Assembly (NCBI GenBank): GCA_958510875.1 | Contig: OY294068.1 | Span: forward strand, 14,423,282 to 14,487,281 | Direction of reading: 5' to 3' | From: Endomychus coccineus | Lineage: Eukaryota > Arthropoda > Insecta > Coleoptera > Endomychidae | Length of the DNA stretch: 64,000 bases | Shown: one piece after another, positions 46,601 to 55,011 of the stretch | How positions within the stretch are numbered: position 1 is the stretch's first letter | Layout: every line of letters begins with the position of its first letter | Translations under genes and position numbers: made by a program | The notes under the pieces: generated by a model | The model's database searches: none | What the model saw: only the letters and a program-made list of their open reading frames with translations | What the model was told of the DNA's origin: nothing

Positions 46601-47702
46601 GCTAAGTGTCTTTTTGGTAGTAGAACATGTTAGGGTAATTTCAATCCTGTCACTTCTTTAGTGCTTGTGGAAAAAATTGTTAAACAAATTTTATGTACCC
46701 CCTTCAAGGGGCTGTATCTTAACATGGAATGCTCTAATGAAGTTTCTTTATATGAAAGATCCTATCTTTTTTTCGATGAGGAATCACCCCCTTAAATGTT
46801 TTACACTTATTTAGTTACACCCTGTATAATCGCACTGAAAAATTATCATTGGAAAATTTCAAAACTTTTTTCTGTATAGGCGAATCTATTGACAGAATAT
46901 CAGGAGCTGGATATAGTGGATATCAACGAAGTTATGGTTCTAGCCCATATGGAAATATGAGGATCTATCCAGAAGATTCAAATTTTCGACTCTCAAGGAT
47001 AAAAAGATCTCGATCACAAAACGAAGACAACCAGGTTAGTATTATCGGAGTCGATCTTTCACAGAGCAAAAGTCCACTATAAAAACAAGTGGATGTGGTC
47101 ATCACAGACTTTTGTGATAGTACATAGGTATAGAGAATAGAAACGGTTTGTACATTTTAATTAATAGCTGGTATTAATTCTTCATGGGGAGACCAAAATC
47201 ATTTGATAGTTCTCAACCACCTGGCAAAATTCAAAATCCTAGGTATTATGCATTTATAAAAACAACAAAGCTATGCCTAAGGCATTACATAAGTACTTTG
47301 TAATTTTATTTTTCAGTGTGTCAGTCAATGTGTGTTTGGCTATCTCGAATTGGTAAGAACATCTTCAAGCTATAAACCTTCATTCTCTTAAAAAATATCT
47401 CTTTAGTTAGATGACAGCAGGGTGCCGTCGGAAACCCTGGTCATCAAGTGGTTACAAGAACATCTCCAGAATGATTTAAATAGAATCAAAGCACTGAGAG
47501 TAGCTAGACGATGTTTTGGCAGATTGTCCACAAGTGGTGAGTTGTTTTTCTATCAGTTTTTAAGTAAAAAATAATCTAAATAGATGTGATAATACATGGT
47601 TTAGTTGAAAGCCAAGTTATCATTCCGATTTTTTCAGATACAGAAGATGGATGTGAATTTAGTAAGGCGTTATCAAAATGCTTGAATTTAGAACTGGAAT
47701 GA
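40619..47702 (+). CDS. Odorant-binding protein with a giant C1-C2 insertion, 463 aa
   Basis: Five exons join in frame: 40619-41624, 46880-47034, 47317-47352, 47407-47536 and 47638-47702, all with GT/AG borders (donors GTAAAC, GTTAGT, GTAAGA, GTGAGT). The protein starts with a signal peptide (MKWLYVGRVSLLLVICTIKT). Cysteines fit the insect OBP code: C76 in KNYLKECGVD, C388-x3-C392 (CVSQC), C435 (ARRCFG), C448-x8-C457. The C3-C4 gap is 42 and the C4-C5 gap 12, both normal. C1 to C2 is 311 residues, where about 25-30 is usual; the insert is low-complexity Asn/Asp/Arg/Ser with one extra Cys (C308). OBPs are secreted carriers of small hydrophobic ligands in sensillum lymph and other tissues. The Obp59a lineage is a candidate, unverified. 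Intron 1 is 5.25 kb and holds a LINE fragment and a Tc1-type element. Confidence 0.8.
42030..43140 (+). pseudogene. LINE fragment with RNase H domain (R1/I-like)
   Basis: Broken frames encode the segment before RNase H (ISTPTAAMETLLGLPPLQLV, QGEARLGAFRI), then RNase H pieces (YTDGSKTEKG, a degenerate TDSQTAL at about 42535, and ANEKADELARRE), then a cysteine-poor C-terminal tail. The order is typical of R1/I/LOA-type retrotransposons. Frameshifts abound. It lies in intron 1 of the OBP gene. Confidence 0.75.
43250..43400 (-). pseudogene. Tc1/mariner-type transposase remnant
   Basis: Minus strand encodes SWIGRGGPVNWPDRSPDF, the stretch before the third catalytic acid in the same transposase group as the intact element at 45137-46210. 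Only this segment is recognisable. Confidence 0.6.
43401..44576. other. Intronic sequence, no gene recognised
   Basis: AT-rich part of OBP intron 1. No supported exon or element. Confidence 0.35.
44577..46824 (-). mobile_element. Tc1/mariner-type element with 430-bp TIRs, apparently intact
   Basis: The element begins CAGGGTGTAACTAAATAAG and ends with its inverse; both ends abut TA (44575-44576 and 46825-46826), the target duplication of this superfamily. The inverted repeats run about 430 bp (44577-45005 and 46396-46824) and differ at only a few positions. The single transposase gene fills the centre on the minus strand. High TIR identity and an open gene suggest recent arrival. It lies 55 bp upstream of OBP exon 2. 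Confidence 0.92.
45137..46210 (-). CDS. IS630/Tc1/mariner transposase (DDE/D, spacing DD41D)
   Basis: A complete 357-aa frame catalyses cut-and-paste transposition. The N-terminus has a helix-turn-helix (MAYTNEQMADMHYVYGLSQG) and a second HTH near residues 85-115 (TSTRKIAVQLNVDHMTVFRI). The catalytic acids sit in EFTDECSF (near 155), FMHDGTPAH (near 249) and RSPDLNPLDFSTWG (near 285-296). Counting from the second Asp to the Asp of NPLD gives 41 intervening residues, so DD41D, a spacing reported for the rosa-type group; if the Asp of SPD were counted the value would be 36. No stops or frameshifts. Terminal basic segment RGSMRRRLDAC. The ATG used is the only sensible start, 10 residues before the first helix. 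Confidence 0.9.
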   Translation of the reverse strand: MAYTNEQMADMHYVYGLSQGNGLAAARRYAEMYPQRQHPSHRIFSRLHQRLREYGSFDKRTQDCGRHREVRTPQLEEAVLNLIVEQPTTSTRKIAVQLNVDHMTVFRILKEQLLYPYHLQRVQGLLPRDFPNRLEFCNWMLAMIRRNRDFLKTIEFTDECSFSRDKIINFHNYHIWAEENPHAIVETNHQEQFSLNVWVGVIGDYLIGPHVLPPRLNGAAYVQFLREVHPVLLEEVPLDVRRDMFFMHDGTPAHYSHVVRQHLTERYANQWIGRGGPHKWPARSPDLNPLDFSTWGHLQHLVYRTPVRDVEDLRHRIIDACRVVRETPGIFERIRGSMRRRLDACVMSEGRHFEHLL

Positions 47703-48630
47703 TAATAATGATTTCCGAAATGATTGAGCTACTACTTTATTTTTAATTGTTTTAGTAGAATTTTATTTGTAGAAAAGCAAAGTGTATTAAATCACGTTAA
47801 CTGAATTAATAGTTATTTCTCTCCAGTACACCCCACTTTCACAGGATTAAATTCGATCTTAAATTTTTTAGATGACACCGAAACAAGAGCAAGTTCAAAA
47901 CTAATTGATGGAAAATAAATCAACTGTATACTAAGTCCCAAAGCAAGCAGAGGGTGGCAATGATGCCAAAAATGACTTTTACTTTCATTCGTCGACGCTT
48001 TTTTGCGTTACAGTGAAAATTTGTAGAGCCAAAAAACCCTACAAAATATATACGCTTTTTCTCCTACGATGAACTGTTAGCGCTTTAAAACAAAATGTAT
48101 TCAATGATCGCTATAGCTAAAAATGCAGTTGACTTGATTTGTTGCCACATCTTTCAAATGAAACCAGTTTTCAGAACGAACAAATCGTAGTAAATTCCAA
48201 GGTCATAGTGCCAAATTTGTCCGGGCATTCAAGTAAAGCTTCTTGTCGTAGACTATATTCTTCGACAATAGTTCCAATTTCCAGTGGTCAGTTAGTTAAT
48301 CGGTAGAGTTAGAAATTAAATGATACATTGTTTTATAATTATTATTTGAATGAAAGATTGTGATCCCTCAAATTCACACTGGTCCTTTGAAGAAGTGGTG
48401 CAGCAGTACAAAATACACATATTACAGCTGTTGCCCGCGGGCTATATATGCAGAAACAGCTAATATTCGAAGAAGAAAGCACCGGCTGCGACACCGCGAT
48501 GTCATTCAATACTTAAAAATATTTCTAATGAGTAGAAACAACTACAGGCGTGAAAAGAATTGAAATTAAACTCTAAGTCTTGTGAAAGTTTATTTGAATT
48601 GACAAGGATATCTATGATATAGAATGGTGT
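47703..48630. other. No gene recognised; includes 3' UTR of the OBP gene
   Basis: The first few hundred bases may be the OBP 3' UTR, though no well-placed AATAAA stands out. The rest is unassigned. Confidence 0.35.
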
Positions 48631-48639
48631 GTCACGGAT

Positions 48640-49965
48640 ATTGTGTGTTTTGTCTGTCTTCTTGCTGGAATGTTTGCAGCAAATTCCACTTTGGATCCAC
48701 GCCATATATCTGAAATTGTCTTTCGTCATTGCACAATCTCAATACCAAAGAGTTTATAGGGGCAACTGTCGTTCTCAAGGAATATGCGCTTGAATTAACA
48801 CCAGTTTTCTGAAGGTTGCTTACCCTTTCATACAAACTTGGTGTTTCCTTACAGCTGGAAGATAGCTAGAGTCCAACCAATTCCAAAAAAAGGAAAGAAG
48901 ACTCTTCCCAATAATTATAGACCCATTGCACTATTATATGTGATGTCTAAAGTGATAAAATGCAATCAGCATTCGAGAGCATCAAAATCGTGAATGACCG
49001 GCAACATATCTTTCGTCAGCAAAGATCAACAGGAGACCTGCTTGCTCACGTAACACATCTCTGGCAGAAATCTATTTAAAAACATGATGGATCTCTATCT
49101 GCATCATTGGATATTTCCAAAGCATTTGACCGAGTCTGGCACGAAAGCCTTCTTGGGAAACTTCCGTCATATGGTTTGCCGCCTCAACTTTGTCGCCGAT
49201 TTTGTGGTTGACGTAGTATCCTCCGATACAATGGCTATTAACGCTGGTGTTCCACAGGGATTGTCTTGACACCAACTTTGTTTCTGATCCATATAAACGA
49301 TCTGCTGGAAGTGACCACCCGTCCCGTCCATAGCTTTGCAGATGATGGTACACTTCATACCGCTTTCTCATCTAGATACCCTCTACCATCCAATGAAGCC
49401 AGAGGAGCGAGTCAGAGACAGGATGACGCAATTAATGAAGATCTGGCAACTATTTTGATGTGGGAATCTGATAATCTAGTAGAGTTTGATCCAACCAAAA
49501 CTCAAGCGTGCCTTCTCTCCAGGAAGGCGGATACCATAATCCCTAATATGATGAAGTCAGGAACAACAATTCCTATGATATCTATGTTCGGGATCACCAC
49601 CAACAGCACCTTCTCATGGGACGATCATGCTAGGTCCATTGCTTAAGCCGCTTCACAAAAGCCTGTCCTTCTATTCTGTGCCAATAGCTACTTTACATCC
49701 CATCAGCAGCTCCTCATAATCTGCAAAGCACAGATTCACCCTATCCTGGAGTAGATTTGGAGTAGATATTTTCATGCTCAGCGTTTATCCCACCACAGGA
49801 GATTCCAGTCACCTCTTCATTGTCAAGCTCGAGACCTGTAGAGCTTCTCCCTACCAGACATTTTTTTCATCGAACGGCGAAGTTGTGGGACTCTGTGCCT
49901 AGTGAGGACTTTGTTTATGCCTATAAGCCCTTCGGCAATAAGCAGCTCTTAGTGTAATGTATTTC
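48640..49965 (+). mobile_element. LINE-J copy, plus strand, RT partly open
   Basis: It begins with the region upstream of the RT, then RVQPIPKKGKKTLPNNYRPI, FRQQRSTGDLLAHVTHLWQK, LDISKAFDRVWHESLLGK, a frameshift, LTPTLFLIHINDLLEV, and FADDGTLHTAFSS at 49266-49646 (catalytic ADD kept, YADD changed to FADD). The C-terminal end carries RTAKLWDSV-like text near 49870-49920. Three or more frameshifts make it inactive. Confidence 0.8.
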
Positions 49966-51240
49966 CAACAAGCAAAGACAAGTTCTATTAAAATTAATTG
50001 AAAATACTAGCTGTTATTATTAAGAAATTTAGGAAGAGTAGTAGCAGAGTACACTCCAAGTATTACATAAGGCAATGAAAAGGCGGAAAGATGTGGTTGT
50101 ATTCACGTGCATCGATTGGTCTGGTATGGGTAATGAAGCTATAGCACCTTCCATGCTAGGCATATTGGAAATTAACAACCAAGTCTGCCTCTACTAGCTA
50201 GGTTACCATGTAGGTACTCAATATACAAGTGCAAAAATTTGCGAGTCGATTAATGCGGCGTGTTGATGATGTGGAACAAAGACACATAATTTGACTTTTA
50301 TATTAGGGTTGAAAAGCATTCTGTAGCCTAAAAGCGAGTCACTTTACTCCCAGATTGCCTGTAGGTTAGTGACATCTAGCTGTAAGAAGATACACTATGT
50401 TCCAAAAGAAGAAGAAAACTGTTTCAAATTTTTTCCAAACCGACTTAGTTTTGATATTATCCAATAGATGTCACTACCAATATGCATATTTCATATAACA
50501 GAGATTTTGCGTTTTGCGTTGATTAGTTTTCGCATTGACAATCGAATTCGAAATGGGGCTGTACTTTTCAATGCACCCATGTAAACTCTTTCAAGATTAA
50601 TATAAAATAAAAGTTTGCTCGATACACCATGTCTTCTTGGCTGCTCTCGAACTATTAAAAGGACATATTGTATATGTTTTTTAAATCCTATATATTTTAA
50701 CATCCATCTTCATTGTGTGAGTTCTACTAATTATAATTACACTACTGAGGTAAAATCATTACAGAATAATAAGCTAATGAAATCAATGCCAGTTGAAATT
50801 TTCTATTATCTGCAATGAAATTTCGAATTCGGATATTTTACTCAAATATAATGTTTTCTCAGTTTCTCACAGACAATAATAAGTTTAACGAATAAAAAAC
50901 AAATTTTCGATGAAGTTTAGGAAAACCTATGTTTCCAATTTGTTCATATTCATCACCAATATCTAGTAATAATAAACGATACTTGTTCATCCTTAGTCTT
51001 TGTTTGACTTAGCATCATTTATTTACGAGCAGTTACAATTTCCAGTTATATACGAACACTTATATGCAATTTCAACCTTGATTTGTTTTTATGTACAAGA
51101 TCAACTTTACTTTTAAAAACTTGCAGGTTTCAATTCAAGGCCATCTTATGCACATCATTGTAGCAATGTCCATTTAAACTATCTGTACAAGATATTCTAT
51201 TTATATAAAGCTTGTTTTAATTGCTGCCTAATAAAGTGTG
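49966..51240. other. No gene recognised
   Basis: AT-rich. A short stretch near 50070-50110 weakly recalls an RNase H tail, but not enough to call. Confidence 0.3.
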
Positions 51241-51448
51241 AATATTCTCATAATGTACAAACGCATATTGCTATGGTCTCAAAGCAACTGAAGTTCTAAG
51301 CTATTTGTTTGTAATAACACGACCCAGATGTAGATTTATGACGTACTTGAAAAGGTTTTAGACCTGCATTGGAATTTAGTTTACTTTAAGCGTTCTTCCT
51401 AAAATATACTTTTAACATTATAAAGACGTATGTAGGAATTTGCAAGTT

Positions 51449-51863
51449 TTAATTAATCAAGTTAGTATAAATCTGACTCAATCCTTGAATATCATTCCTA
51501 TGATTTACAGAATTTGAATCCCTTTTTATGTGAATCATCTCCAGGATAGATCTTTTATAATAATTGGTTTCTTTAGTTAAAATATTAACATTTTTGTAAT
51601 CAAATTGATGGTTATAATCCGCCCTTAGCAAGGGCGGTGGAATTTTCTAAGTTATTATTTCTTGTGCTATACTTATGGCCGTACATTCTTTTTTGTAAAT
51701 ATTGCTTAGAGATTCCAGTATAAGTTCCATCACAATCTAAACAATTCAATTTATATACTGTGTGGGTTTGTTTATCTTTAGATGTTACAGGTTTTAGATT
51801 TGAGAAATATTCCCCAACACAGTTAGTAGGTTTATGCGCAACATTTATATCGTACTTTTTCAA
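51449..51863 (-). pseudogene. PLE family B GIY-YIG endonuclease, left palindrome arm
   Basis: Two frames (51863-51612 and 51631-51449) encode the same protein as the right arm, broken by the indel near 51620 that changes AKHCFDYN to AKGGL and shifts the frame. Confidence 0.8.
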
Positions 51864-51928
51864 ACATTTCTTAATTTTTTTTTTTTTTTTTTTTCTGAGG
51901 TCTGAGGTCAGAAAAAATTAAGAAATGT

Positions 51929-52348
51929 TTGAAAAAGTACGATATAAATGTTGCGCATAAACCTACTAACTGTGTTGGGGAATATTTCTCAAATCTAAAA
52001 CCTGTAACATCTAAAGATAAACAAACCCACACAGTATATAAATTGAATTGTTTAGATTGTGATGGAACTTATACTGGAATCTCTAAGCAATATTTACAAA
52101 AAAGAATGTACGGCCATAAGTATAGCACAAGAAATAATAACTTAGAAAATTCCACCGCCCTTGCTAAGCACTGTTTTGATTATAACCATCAATTTGATTA
52201 CAAAAATGTTAATATTTTAACTAAAGAAACCAATTATTATAAAAGATCTATCCTGGAGATGATTCACATAAAAAGGGATTCAAATTCTGTAAATCATAGG
52301 AATGATATTCAAGGATTGAGTCAGATTTATACTAACTTGATTAATTAA
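51929..52348 (+). pseudogene. PLE family B GIY-YIG endonuclease, right palindrome arm
   Basis: An open frame of 139 codons begins inside the PLE coding region (KKYDINVAHKPTNCVG). It holds the paired-cysteine GIY-YIG-type core (VYKLNCLDCDGTYTGISK), RMYGHKYSTRN, and a C-terminal region ending in SQIYTNLIN. There is no RT, so the copy is strongly 5'-truncated. The Met at 51929 is internal, not a real start. Confidence 0.85.
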
Positions 52349-52359
52349 AACTTGCAAAT

Positions 52360-52818
52360 TCCTACATACGTCTTTATAATGTTAAAAGTATATTTTAGGA
52401 AGAACGCTTAAAGTAAACTAAATTCCAATGCAGGTCTAAAACCTTTTCAAGTACGTCATAAATCTACATCTGGGTCGTGTTATTACAAACAAATAGCTTA
52501 GAACTTCAGTTGCTTTGAGACCATAGCAATATGCGTTTGTACATTATGAGAATATTACTTAACAGTGGTTTCTTGTTACAATAAAATCTATACTTTAATA
52601 TTAACGATACAATTTTCGATTATTCGTGGTTCTGTTCGTTTCGACGGCGTGAGCTTTTTGATTGAAGATTGTGCGATATGGACGCTTGTGCTAATTAGTT
52701 TTAGTTAACCCCTTTTTAACAAAATAAGTCTTCTGATGATGGTCATGAGACCGAAACGTACGTAAAGACGAACATTTATAACAGAGTGTTAATGTGACCT
52801 AATTCCCGAGAATTTTTT
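52360..52818 (+). mobile_element. PLE family B 3' terminal repeat
   Basis: It runs from the end of the endonuclease frame to GTGACCTAATTCCCGAGAA. It matches 36225-36620 and carries the best hammerhead motif in the window. Confidence 0.8.
52728..52769 (+). ncRNA. Hammerhead ribozyme, PLE family B (complete core)
   Basis: Stem I GTCTT (52728-52732) pairs with AAGAC (52765-52769). Core CTGATGA is at 52733-52739, an extra T at 52740, stem II GGTC-ATGA-GACC at 52741-52752, GAA at 52753-52755, palindromic ACGTACGT (stem III) at 52756-52763 and A17 at 52764, after which cleavage would fall. All invariant catalytic bases are present. The very short stem III would favour action as a dimer, as described for PLE hammerheads. 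Confidence 0.8.
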
Positions 52819-53109
52819 ATATAGAACAAGAAGTCTATATTCTGGGCTCCTTGAAACTCAATTTCGTAATACCTACACAAATATAGAATTGACGATTCAA
52901 ATCCAATATCAGAATCTCATGTTAATGAATAAGATAGACTGTGATTTCACATCGGTGACGCCACTTGAATCTTAAAATGTGAATTCGGACACTTGGGAAG
53001 GTTAAATATATACTTTTCCATTCGAAAAACTGAAGATGGTTGACAAATGAATGAATGAAAATACCCGTCACTTTGAAGCGATCTGTAAAATTTCAAATAT
53101 ATACGTCTA

Positions 53110-54620
53110 TCATGATTTATTATGAAATATAATTTGATTTCGGAGAAGCAATATGGATTTCAAAAAAACAGTTCAACGGAGGACGCCATGTTACACCTTA
53201 CAAACATAATAACTAATTCACTGGACAATGGGGAAAAATCATTAGCGGTGTTTATTGATCAAATTTTTTCGGGCACTCTTAGTAAAATGCAGCCTTCTGG
53301 TGGTTCAAAAAGACTATTGGCCATAATTGGGGACTCAGCTCAAACACCATAATGTGGATCTTTGCTACCGTCCTTAAACCGCGTTTGACATACGCCTCGG
53401 TGGTGTGATGGAAAAGAACAGAGCTCAGGACGACCAAATCAAACCTGGAGCATCTGAGAAAGCTCATCATAGGTGCTGCCACGGGGGCTAGAAAAGTATT
53501 TCTATACCTCTAGGCAAATACGCCACCATTCTTCAAGCGGAGAAATTGCGCTGGAAGAAAGTATGCTAACCCACATCAGTATATGCACAGACAGCAGGGC
53601 AGCCCTTGCGAAGCTGGTGTGGGAGTGCATCAACACGCTAAGGAACCTTGGCGGAGACGAAGGCAAGCTCACCCTATCTTAGGTCCCCGGTCACTCTGAA
53701 ATAAGGGGAAACGAAATAGCCGATGAGGTTATAAAACTGGGGACTACAGCGGTGAACATCTAGAAGAGTAACATCAAGGATCAAGACAATCCACTGCTGG
53801 TTCAGATCACAACACTCGGAAAGGTGGAAGCTAGTGAACGGTTGCAGGCAGTCGAAAGCACTGATTGGATCGCACATTAGGGAAAACTGATCTCAACAAG
53901 TGAGGAACATGGTTAAAACCGATGCCAGACTGCTGCCACACATACTGACAGGAGACGGACCCTTAAACTACCACCTCCACAAGATGAACATTAGTGAATC
54001 GCCTTTGTGCAGGTGGTGCAAACGAAAACCGAAACTTCAATGCAGATTCTGTGCAGATGCATAGCACTGATCCCCCCAAGATGAAGAGCACTGTCGGTAG
54101 AGCTATGCAATACTGAAGAGATCCAGAAACTAGATATGAAGATTTTGGTGCTAAATCTCTTCAGGACATTAACCACCTATCCGGCCCCGAATGGGAGTTG
54201 TGTAGGTGACTCTTTGTCCACCTCGGGCACCCGGTGAACACTGAGCTGATTCCGCCTACCTCTGAAGCCAGGTGAATACTCTCGGGTGAAAACCGCTTCA
54301 CTAGGACAAAGTTTAAATAATATATCACGGAGTTGCTGTTAACCTCTTTAGAAATCGTTCAGCTGGGGAAGAATGATGAACATTCTCGGGCGAGAACCGC
54401 CTCTATCGTTGACAGGTGAACATTCGTGGGTGGGAACCTCTCCACTAAGTGATACCTTAGTCGTTAACCTAGACAGCATGGTGAACAGTCTCGTGCCCTT
54501 TGGTGGCTGGTGAACACTCTTCGGTGGAAACCACTCCATTAGGTCACACGTGACACGGGGTGCAAAGGGCTTCGGCCCAGGCATTAAGGGACCGCAATGG
54601 GTCTCCCTTAATTAATAATA
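53110..54620 (+). mobile_element. Chimeric LINE remnant: RT piece joined to an RNase H-bearing 3' half
   Basis: The first part (53122-53265) encodes an RT stretch (SEKQYGFQKNSSTEDAM, KSLAVFID). The frame then switches abruptly to a different text (KMQPSGGSKRLLAIIG) and to RNase H (ICTDSRAALAKLVWECI, VPGHSEIRGNEIADEVI) at 53473-53760. A C-terminal zinc-finger-like region and a long GC-richer 3' UTR follow to an (AAT)n tail at about 54605-54622. The 3' half is R1/I-like. Confidence 0.75.
54220..54575 (+). repeat. Degenerate tandem repeat in LINE 3' UTR
   Basis: About six units share GGTGAACACTCTCGGGTG followed by AAAACCGCTTCACTAGG (starting near 54230, 54271, 54375, 54409, 54479 and 54508). 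Units vary in length, some spaced by unrelated bases. They lie just before the LINE tail. Confidence 0.65.
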
Positions 54621-54622
54621 AT

Positions 54623-54950
54623 AATAGTAAAATGACAATGAATATTCCTTCAAATAAGTCTCAGGGTCGTGATTGTCCCTGTACGATTAATCAACCTGAG
54701 AATGATCTATTGATGTGCTGACATTATTAATGTGATGAAGATCGAATAAATATGTCACAATGAATCAGACGTCCCACTGGTGATGAATTATGGTAATTCA
54801 TAATGTAATTATCGACATTATAGGACTAACAAGTGAAGGGATCTCTTATAGGAACTCATTTAAAAGTATAATTTTTTCTTATTATAGATCACATGATCTA
54901 TGTTTTAAAACCTAAAAGAGTAACAAAGGTGTACTCATTGACTTACGTTT
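54623..54950. other. Upstream region of the next gene, no element recognised
   Basis: AT-rich flank leading to the TATA box at 54952. No conserved site could be named. Confidence 0.35.
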
Positions 54951-54951
54951 A

Positions 54952-54959
54952 TATATAAA
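54952..54959 (+). promoter_or_regulatory. TATA box (TATATAAA)
   Basis: It is 60 bases upstream of the ATG at 55012, placing transcription start near 54985. Confidence 0.65.
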
Positions 54960-55011
54960 GCCAGAAGGTTGTCACATCTTCCAGTTTCTTAGAGTCCTCC
55001 TGTATATAACA

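Larger units (their letters stand above)
51242..52552. repeat. Head-to-head inverted PLE family B copies (large palindrome)
   Basis: The minus-strand copy (51242-51885) and plus-strand copy (51908-52552) are nearly identical inverted arms of about 645 bp around a 20-25 base spacer with a poly-T run. Both are cut at the same internal coding position (KKCLKKYDINVAH). The arms differ mainly by a small indel near 51620/52165, where the left arm loses CACTGTTTTGA. Confidence 0.9.

Noticed and set aside
50040..50340. Possible RNase H tail of a LINE
   Set aside because: Only the GNEKAE-like motif fits; the rest is not recognisable.
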